From assembly GCA_016223165.1 (NCBI GenBank), contig JACRPO010000007.1, positions 558,001 through 622,000 of the forward strand: a stretch of 64,000 nt of DNA, read 5' to 3'. This document shows positions 1 through 7,300 of the stretch, piece by piece. The position numbers and the translations under genes were made by a program. This stretch comes from Burkholderiales bacterium (GTDB lineage: Bacteria > Pseudomonadota > Gammaproteobacteria > Burkholderiales > Burkholderiaceae_C). Under the pieces are notes generated by a model. That model saw nothing but the letters and a program-made list of their open reading frames with translations. It did not search any database and was not told the DNA's origin. Within the stretch, counting starts at the first letter, position 1, and each line of letters opens with the position of its first letter.

Positions 1-112
1 GGAGCCGGAGAAACCGACGCTGGCTGCGCCGCGGCCGTGCGCGGCACGAGCAGGCCCGCAGCCGTCGCACCGAGCCAATGCCGCCTGGACCAGGAAGACC
101 CCGCAGGCGGGT

Positions 113-1348
113 TCATCGCACGCGCACCGTCTTGTGTGGCGAATCGCGGGCCGAGGCACGGGCCGAATCACGTGCCGAATCGAGGGCCGAGGCGAGAGCC
201 GTCCCGGGCGCCGTCTCCGGCGACACCTCTTCGTCGTGGCTCACGTCGGCCGCCGGTTCCGTCACCCGGCCCACTGCCCACAGCAGCGTCACGATGAGCA
301 GCGCCAGCCCGGCCACCAACCACGGCGACAGGCGATGCGCATTCCACAGCACGATCGTCGTCAGCAACAGCGCCACCGCGAACAGCGTGCCCGCCACCCA
401 GGCGGCGAGTTCGGTGATGGGCGGGCCGTAGCGGCCGGAGCGTTGGAAGCGCTTGAGGTCGAAGGCGGGCCTGGGCCATTTCGCCGCCACGTCGGCGGGC
501 CGCCAGCCCGGCGGCGCGAGCCACACGCGCAGCTTGTCGGGCCAGGCCTTCGTGCGCCAGCTGTCGAGCGCGAGATCGCGGTAGACCTGCAGGTTCGCCC
601 ACAGCGGATTCCAGCTGCGCAGCGGCGCGCGCGTGCCGTAGACGCAGGGCTCGCGCTCGTCCTCGGGCGCGTAGCTGCCGAAGAGGCGGTCCCAGACGAG
701 CAGGATGCCGCCGTAGTTCTTGTCCAGGTAGCGGTCGTTCACCGCGTGGTGCACGCGGTGGTTGGAGGGGGCGCAGAACCAGCGGTCGAACCAGCCGAGG
801 CGGTCGACCTGCTGCGTGTGCACCCAGAACTGGTAGAGCAGGTCGATGAGCGCGACGATGCCGAAGACGAGCGGCGGCACGCCGAGCACGGCCAGCGGCA
901 GGTAGAACATCCAGCCGAGCAGGAAGCCGCTGCTCGTCTGCCTGAGCGCCGTGCTGAGGTTGTAGTCCTCGCTCTGGTGGTGCACCACGTGCGCTGCCCA
1001 CAGCACCGCGACGCGGTGGCCGGCGCGGTGCAGCCAGTAGTAGCAGAAGTCGTAGCCGACGAGGGCGGCGAGCCACACCCACACCGAGCCCGCGCTCAGC
1101 TGCCACAGCGCCACGTGCTCGTAGGCGAGGGTGTACAGGCCCACCGCGAACAGGCGCGTGAACAGGCCCACCACCTGGCTCATGACGCCGAGGCCGATGC
1201 TCGACAGCGCATCGGCCAGCCGGTAGGTATTGCGCCCGCGCGCCAGGCCCACCACGAACTCGAAGGCGATGAGCCCGAGGAACACCGGCGTGGCCAGCAC
1301 GATGACTTGCGCGGAGGTCATGAGCCATTGTGGCGCCGGAGCGCGCAT
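113..1348 (-). CDS. Sterol desaturase / fatty acid hydroxylase family membrane protein
   Basis: Predicted membrane di-iron hydroxylase or desaturase acting on a lipid substrate that cannot be named from sequence. The 411-aa product shows the clustered histidine motifs of the family: HRAGH (residues 107-111), HVVHH (120-124), an isolated H at 177, and NHRVHH (196-201), which bind the di-iron centre at the cytoplasmic face. Several hydrophobic helices precede and separate the motifs, and two more follow near residues 315-360. The last ~45 residues are a hydrophilic Ala/Ser/Asp/Arg-rich tail encoded by short imperfect repeats, unusual for the family and probably disordered. ATG at 1348 is used; an in-frame ATG at 1321 is possible. 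It is divergent from the SDR gene with 29 bp between starts, so promoters overlap. Confidence 0.85.
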   Translation of the reverse strand: MRAPAPQWLMTSAQVIVLATPVFLGLIAFEFVVGLARGRNTYRLADALSSIGLGVMSQVVGLFTRLFAVGLYTLAYEHVALWQLSAGSVWVWLAALVGYDFCYYWLHRAGHRVAVLWAAHVVHHQSEDYNLSTALRQTSSGFLLGWMFYLPLAVLGVPPLVFGIVALIDLLYQFWVHTQQVDRLGWFDRWFCAPSNHRVHHAVNDRYLDKNYGGILLVWDRLFGSYAPEDEREPCVYGTRAPLRSWNPLWANLQVYRDLALDSWRTKAWPDKLRVWLAPPGWRPADVAAKWPRPAFDLKRFQRSGRYGPPITELAAWVAGTLFAVALLLTTIVLWNAHRLSPWLVAGLALLIVTLLWAVGRVTEPAADVSHDEEVSPETAPGTALASALDSARDSARASARDSPHKTVRVR

Positions 1349-1377
1349 GCGGCGCCCGGCGTCGATAGCATGGGCGG

Positions 1378-2202
1378 ATGAACACGCTTGCTCGCGCCAC
1401 CGACCCCCCGCCCGCAGCGCGCACGCTGCTCGTCACCGGCGCCAGCCGCGGCATCGGCGCTGCCGTGGCGCGCCTGGCCGCGTCGCCCCGCCACGGCGGC
1501 TGGGACGTGCTCGTCAACTACACGCGCGACGCCGCCGCCGCCGAGGCCGTGGCCGCCGAGGTGCGCGAGCGCGGCCGCCGGGCGCTCGTCGTGCAGGCCG
1601 ATGTCGGCGACGAGGCCCAGGTGATGGCGATGTTCGCCGCCCTCGACGCCGCGGTCGCGGACGGCCGCCTGGCGCCGCTTCGCGGCCTCGTCAACAACGC
1701 CGGCGTCGTCGACCTGCCGGCGCGCGTCGACGAGATGAGCGGCGCGCGCATCGAGCGCATGTTCCGCATCAATGTCTTCGGCTCCATGTGGTGCGCGCGT
1801 GAAGCCGTCAAGCGCATGAGCACGAAGCAGGGCTTGGGCGGCGGGACGGTTGGCAAGGGCGGCAGCATCGTCAACCTGAGCTCGGCCGCCTCGCGCCTCG
1901 GCTCGCCCGGCCAGTACGTCGACTACGCGGCGAGCAAGGGCGCCATCGACGTCTTCACGCTCGGCCTGGCGCGCGAGGTCGCCACCGAAGGCATTCGCGT
2001 CAACGCCGTGCGCCCCGGCATCATCGAGACCGACATCCACGCCAGCGGCGGCATCCCCGACCGCGCCCGGCAGATGGCGCCCGCGGTGCCGATGCAGCGC
2101 GCCGGCAGCGCCGACGAAGTGGCGGCGGCGATCGTCTGGCTGCTGTCGGAGGAGGCGAGCTACACGACCGGCGCGGTGCTCGACGTCACCGGCGGGCGGT
2201 GA
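1378..2202 (+). CDS. SDR family NAD(P)-dependent oxidoreductase (FabG-like)
   Basis: Classical short-chain dehydrogenase/reductase of 274 aa, a soluble NAD(P)H-dependent ketone reductase or alcohol dehydrogenase. Visible landmarks: TGASRGIG cofactor motif (residues 20-27), NNAG (106-109), a catalytic Ser in the NLSSAAS segment near 169, and the YxxxK pair Y183/K187. The C-terminus VLDVTGG is typical of 3-oxoacyl-ACP-reductase-like members. A short glycine-rich insertion (about residues 152-162) precedes the catalytic strand. The gene is divergent from the hydroxylase gene, which may hint at a shared lipid substrate, but substrate specificity cannot be read from sequence. It converges with the DUF4062-TPR gene, leaving 25 bp between stops. 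Confidence 0.88.
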   Translation: MNTLARATDPPPAARTLLVTGASRGIGAAVARLAASPRHGGWDVLVNYTRDAAAAEAVAAEVRERGRRALVVQADVGDEAQVMAMFAALDAAVADGRLAPLRGLVNNAGVVDLPARVDEMSGARIERMFRINVFGSMWCAREAVKRMSTKQGLGGGTVGKGGSIVNLSSAASRLGSPGQYVDYAASKGAIDVFTLGLAREVATEGIRVNAVRPGIIETDIHASGGIPDRARQMAPAVPMQRAGSADEVAAAIVWLLSEEASYTTGAVLDVTGGR

Positions 2203-2227
2203 ACGGGCAGCGCGCTGGGGGGCCGAT

Positions 2228-4282
2228 TCATCCCTTCAGGCGTTTCTTGAACCAGTCCCGCGAGTCCTGGTTGGGTGGCAGTCGCCCGGCGGCCGCCAGC
2301 TCGTCCAGGATGCCCAGCCCTCGCCGAAGATGAGCCAAGCGTGTATCGCTCGACAAGTCCGGCAAGGTGCCGAACCTGGAGCAGGAAACGGCGACATCGA
2401 TCCGCCACTGCGCGTTGGCGGGGTCGCGCGTGGCCAGGCGCTCGCGGATGGCGAGGCTGGCCTCGAAAGCGCTTAGGGCTGCGGGCAGGTCGCCGTGCTT
2501 GACGCGCACGTCGCCGATCCTGTCGTGGCTGACAGAGAGGTCGCGCTGCCACTCAGTGTTGGCCGGGTCGCGCGCAGCCAGGCGCTCGCGGATGGCGAGG
2601 CTGGCCTCGAAAGCGCTCAGGGCTGCGGGCAGGTCGCCCTGCGCGACGCGCACGTCGCCGATCCTGTCGTGGCTGACGGAGAGGTCGCGCTGCCACTCAG
2701 TGTTGGCCGGGTCGCGCGCAGCCAGGCGCTCGCGGATGGCGAGGCTGGCCTCGAAAGCGCTCAGGGCTGCGGGCAGGTCGCCCTGCGCGGCGCGCACGTC
2801 GCCGAACCTGTCGTGGCTGACGGAGAGGTCGCGCTGCCACTCAGTGTTGGCAGGGTCGCGTGCGGCCAGGCGCTCGGCGATGGCGAGGCTGGCCTTGAAA
2901 GCGCTCAGGGCTGCGGGCAGGTCGCCCTGCGCGACGCGCACGGCGCCGATCCTGTTGTGGCTGACAGAGAGGTCGCGCTGCCACTCAGTGTTGGCAGGGT
3001 CGCGTGCGGCCAGGCGCTCGGCGATGGCGAGGCTGGCCTCGAAAGTGCTCAGGGCCGCGGGCAGGTCCCCCTGCGCGACGCGCACGTCGCCGATCTTGTT
3101 GTGGCTGACTGAGAGGTCGCGCTGCCACTGAGTGTTGGCGGGGTCGCGCGCGGCCAGGCGCTCGGCGATGGCGAGGTCAGCCTCGAAAGCGCTCAGGGCT
3201 GAGGGCAGGTCGCCCTGCGCGACGCGCACGGCGCCGATCCTGTTGTAGCTGGCGGCCAGATCTCGTGCCGCGTCATCGCTCTGCGGTTTCGCCGCCGCAC
3301 GGGCAGCGACCTGATCGTGCACGGCCAAGTACGCCGCCTGCGCCGCCGCCAGGTCGCCCACGGCCACATGCATATCACCCAGGAAGAATCCGTTCCAGGC
3401 ATCCGTCGGGTCATGGGCTGCGGCCTCCTGGAAGGCCTCCATCGCGGCGGCCACATCGGTCTGCATGGCCAGGGCGCCGCGCTCGCGCGCCAACCCTGCG
3501 GCACGGCGCCGGGCCGCGCGCTCGGCTTCGGGGTTGTCGCTTGCCAGAGCCGCATCGGTGGCGGCCTGCTCTTCCCCGCGCAGCAGCGCCTGCGCGGGCG
3601 CCGTGTCACCGGCACGCATCGCGGCAGCCGCGCCAACCTGGGCGGCGGTGGCGCCTGGCGCCGCGGCGGCTCCCAGCGTGCGCGAGATGGCCGCGGCGAG
3701 CTGGGCCTTCAGCTCGCTGTTCTCATGCGTGAGAGCTTCGATGCGCTCGTCCTTGTGCACCGATTGCGCCGTCAGCCGCGTGATGATCTTCTGCACCTCG
3801 GGGTCGGCCAGCGGGTCGCGCGGCACGGCCGCCGCGAGCGCCGCTTCGAGCGCCGGGATCAGCTCAGCCAGCGTGTCGATCTGCGCCGGCCGGTGCGCGG
3901 CGCCGACGCGCTCCCTGAAGTCCAGCAGCTTCCCGTACACCGCCTTGTTGCGAAGGTCGGTCAGCCTCGGATCGCTCACGTACTCGACTAGCAGCACGAC
4001 GATGCGCATCCCCGGCTTGCGCAGCGCCGCCTCGTATTCGAGCTCGGTGATCGAGCGGCCCTCGGGGTTGGGCTCGGCGGCGGTGGTGCCGTAGCGGCTG
4101 GCGATCAGCAGCACATAGGCATCGCAGGTGGCCACGTCCGCCAGGCAGCTGTCGCGCACGGTGTCGGTGTTGGCGACGTAGCTGTGCACCGGCTCGTCGT
4201 GGCGCCGGGCGATCCAGTCGAGCACGGCTGCGCGTTCGGCCTCCAGGTCGGCCTTGGTCGAGGAGACGTAGATGCGTGCCAT
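2228..4282 (-). CDS. DUF4062 domain protein with six near-identical TPR-like repeats
   Basis: Predicted sensor or signalling protein of 684 aa; exact role unknown. The N-terminal ~110 residues match the DUF4062 pattern (opening IYVSST, then ACDxYVLLIASRYG-type core), a TIR-like fold common in bacterial STAND and conflict proteins. A short coiled-coil-like helix follows (about 170-200), then two to three diverged TPRs, then six 48-residue TPR-like repeats (about 358-645) whose DNA period is exactly 144 bp, and a 39-residue cap. There is no NACHT or AAA ATPase between DUF4062 and the repeats, so this is not a standard STAND protein. The gene lies 82 bp downstream of the CHAT-hydrolase gene on the same strand with no visible terminator, so co-transcription is likely. 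No strong Shine-Dalgarno precedes the ATG at 4282. Confidence 0.8.
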   Translation of the reverse strand: MARIYVSSTKADLEAERAAVLDWIARRHDEPVHSYVANTDTVRDSCLADVATCDAYVLLIASRYGTTAAEPNPEGRSITELEYEAALRKPGMRIVVLLVEYVSDPRLTDLRNKAVYGKLLDFRERVGAAHRPAQIDTLAELIPALEAALAAAVPRDPLADPEVQKIITRLTAQSVHKDERIEALTHENSELKAQLAAAISRTLGAAAAPGATAAQVGAAAAMRAGDTAPAQALLRGEEQAATDAALASDNPEAERAARRRAAGLARERGALAMQTDVAAAMEAFQEAAAHDPTDAWNGFFLGDMHVAVGDLAAAQAAYLAVHDQVAARAAAKPQSDDAARDLAASYNRIGAVRVAQGDLPSALSAFEADLAIAERLAARDPANTQWQRDLSVSHNKIGDVRVAQGDLPAALSTFEASLAIAERLAARDPANTEWQRDLSVSHNRIGAVRVAQGDLPAALSAFKASLAIAERLAARDPANTEWQRDLSVSHDRFGDVRAAQGDLPAALSAFEASLAIRERLAARDPANTEWQRDLSVSHDRIGDVRVAQGDLPAALSAFEASLAIRERLAARDPANTEWQRDLSVSHDRIGDVRVKHGDLPAALSAFEASLAIRERLATRDPANAQWRIDVAVSCSRFGTLPDLSSDTRLAHLRRGLGILDELAAAGRLPPNQDSRDWFKKRLKG
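2348..3211 (-). repeat. Six tandem 144-bp repeats encoding 48-aa TPR-like units
   Basis: The same coding segment recurs at an exact 144-bp spacing: the ALSAFEA-encoding stretch lies at 2461, 2605, 2749, 2893, 3037 and 3181. Units 4 and 5 are nearly identical at the DNA level. Units 1-3 carry AIAERL where units 4-6 carry AIRERL. The last unit degenerates into the C-terminal cap. Such homogeneity suggests recent duplication or gene conversion. Confidence 0.95.
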
Positions 4283-4364
4283 GCGCGCCTGATGTTAGGG
4301 GGCCGAAGGCAGTGATCGGCGCGCCCGCGGCTGGAACAGCATCAACGCGGCGACGTGGCGAGCC

Positions 4365-7300
4365 TCACGCTTCTTCGTTGCTGAAGGACCGCAGCTGCGC
4401 CAGCAGCCTGGCCAGCGCCGAGCTCTTGATGCCGGTTGCGGCAAGCCCTCCGCCCAGGAAGTCGACCTGGTCGGCCACCGAGGCCCAGGTTCGCGGCGCC
4501 GGCAACGACTTGTGCAGCTCGGCATGGCTGCGCATGACGGCTTCGAGTCCCGCCTCGTTGCCCGCCAGCAGCGCGTCATACAGCTTCAATTCGACGAGGC
4601 CGATGCGGTTCCAGCCCTCGCGGTCGTTGTCCCGTCCCAGGCCGAGGTGGTGCTCGATCTCGCGGCGCAACTCGGTCTGCGGCGCAGGGGCGCTCACATC
4701 GCGCAGGCGCCGTCCCACCTGGGCCGCCAGCAGGTTCTGCGCCGGGTAGAACCAGTCCTTCGGGCTGCTCTCGCGGGCCAGGCGGGCGGCACTGTCGTAG
4801 CTTTCGAGCATCTCGTCGAGGTGTTCTGCGGCCGACCCTCGCGCGCCCTCGCCGGCCATCAGCTGTTCGATCATCACGAGGCGCTTGCAGGCCGAGCCGA
4901 CGAGGCACAGGGTTTCGGTCGTGCGGCGCGCACCGGCGATCGTCCGCAACTGCGTCAGCGCGCGCAGGGCGGTGGACTGCGCCTGGGCGAGTTCCTTCGC
5001 CCGTTCCTGGGCATTTGCCGCGCGCTTGCCCGAGGCGCGAACCTGCTCGTACGCGTAGCGGGCGGCGAGGTTGCCGAACTGCTCGGCTGCCTTCAGCGAC
5101 GCCGTGCCGTCGCTGGCCTGCACGGCACGCCCGTACCACTCGACGGCCTTGCCGAGCGACTTCACCTCCGCGTAGGCGAGGCCGAAGGCTTCGGCGACGG
5201 CGCCGATCGATGCCATGCGCGCGCCCCAACGGCCTTCCAGGTGGCCGATGCGGGCGAGTTGCTCGGCCGCCGGCCGCTTCTCCCAGCGCGAACCGGTGGC
5301 CAGCGCTTCGAGGGCCAGCGTCAGGCCGAGCGGCGAGGCGATCGCCGCGTACTCGTCGGCGAGCGGCGTGGCCGGGCTCTGCGCATCGGCGGTGCCGCGG
5401 CGCAGCCGCCAGTCGGGGTCGCCATAACACTGGTAGGCGGCCCAGGTGTTGCCGCCGAGCGAGTGCGCGTGCTCGCGCGCGTCGGCCACGGCACGGCCGA
5501 AGGTGTCGCCGGACAGCAGGCGCTCGTAGAAGCGCGTCGCGAAGGCCAGGGCCGGGCCGTCGTTGACAGCCCAGCCCGCGGCCACGACGCAGCGCACGCC
5601 GATGCGGATCAACTCGGCCGCCACGCCCGCGGCGAAGTGCCCCGGCCTGAAGTCGCGCCGGCTGTCGAGTGCATCACCCGCACCCAGCCGCGCGATGTGG
5701 CAGCAGTTGACGAACACCAGCTCGGGTACGGTGCGCATCGCCTTGATCTCGTTGGGGCCGAGGAAGGCCCGGCCCGACAGCACCACGCCGCCTTCACGCC
5801 CCGATTCGCCGTGGCCCGCCACATGCACGATGCGCCAGTCGCGCTCGTACAGCGCGTTGATGATCGGCAGCGCGGGCTGCTCGAGCAGCGGCATCACCGG
5901 CCGCTCGTCGCGGCCGAGCCGGCGGTTGAACAGGTCGGCCACGGCCGCCGCCTCTTCGCGTGCGCCTTGCAGCCTGGGGTAGCCCGGGCGGTCGACGAGG
6001 GGTTCGCCGACGACGAGGATGTCGTGGTCGGCGAGCGCGTCGCGGCGGCCGTCGCCGATGCCTTCACCGGCCTCGGGCGGCATGCGCAGCTTGCGCAGCA
6101 GGCCGCAGCGCAGCGCCCAGGGGCGCTGGTCGGTTTGCTGCCCGTCGGGCCGCGTGTCGAGCAGCTCCCATGGAATGGCCGCTGCGCCTGCATCGAGTTC
6201 GAGCAGGAAGCGGCCGTTGCCCTTCAGGTAGGGGTCGAGGGCCGCCGGCATCAGCAGCTGGAACAGCGTGCGTCCGAGCTGCGCATCGGTGGAAGTATCG
6301 GTGGCTGCGTTGCGAACGATCTCCCGCACCAGCTCGGCCTGCGTGCTCTGCTCGCGCACTTCGGTGCGGGCGCGCCGGCTGTCCAGCGCGAACTCGAGCG
6401 TCCCTTTGCCGCGCGTGCTGACGCGGATGAAGTCGTAGTCCGCGCCGCGGTAGCCGCTGTCCAGCGGGCGGCGCAGCGGCCCGGAGCCGAACTCCACCAT
6501 GTCGCCCAGCGTGAACTGCGCGTTGCCATCCTCGCGCACCGCCTTCAGTTCGCGCCAGGCCTCGCTGGCGCGGTCGAGGAAGAGCTCGATCAGGTCGAGC
6601 CGCTGCACGCGCGGCCAGCCTGCCTCGAGGACGCGGCGATTGGCGTCGGCCACGCCCGCGACGATGGCGCGCGCCGATGTGCCGGGGCTGATGCCGATTC
6701 CGCCGCTGCCGATGAGCGTGGCCGCGATGCGCACGCCTTGCGTGGCTTCGGCCTGGTCGGCCTGCGCGCGTTGCTCGTACTGCCGCTGCAACCAGGCCAG
6801 CACGGCCTGGCGAACCGTGGCGGCAAGTGCCGCTTCGCGCAGCTTGCCTTCTTCGCCCAGGCCGATGACGATGGCCGCGGCGGGCTTGGCCTGCCGCGTG
6901 GGATCGGTGGCATCGCGCAGCGTGTTGATGAAGACCTGGTGCGACCCGATCGCTTCCGGGTAGTGCCCGGCATTGAGCGCCAACGCGGCCTTCATCGTGC
7001 CGCCGATCAGGCGGTCGACCACGCGCTCGGTCCCGGCGATGCCGAGCGACACATAGTGGCCGATGAACAGCGGCACGTCGATGAAGGCGAGGTTGCCGTT
7101 GATCACCGAGACCTCGAGGGCCGGCCCCTCGGCCGCTGCGGCCCGCCCGTCTTCGGGCAGCGGGCCGGCCGCCGAAACGAGCAGCTCGTCGCCGTCGCCG
7201 GCGGCCACCGGCGGCCGCCGCGCGCGCGAGGGGCGGCTGAAGACATACATCGCCGGCGCCGCCGCGGCAGCGCCTTCCGCTGCCTCGGCGTGGCCGCGCG

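Noticed and set aside
1..112. Possible gene end before the hydroxylase
   Set aside because: The short open frames here show no homology or ribosome site; nothing can be supported in these bases.
2348..3211. Possible CRISPR array because of regular 144-bp spacing
   Set aside because: The repeats have no distinct spacers, lie in frame inside a TPR coding region, and there are no cas genes.
2275..4094. Long open frames antisense to the DUF4062-TPR gene with repeated peptides
   Set aside because: They mirror the 144-bp repeats on the opposite strand and lack ribosome sites and recognisable domains; the minus-strand frame has clear DUF4062 and TPR signatures.
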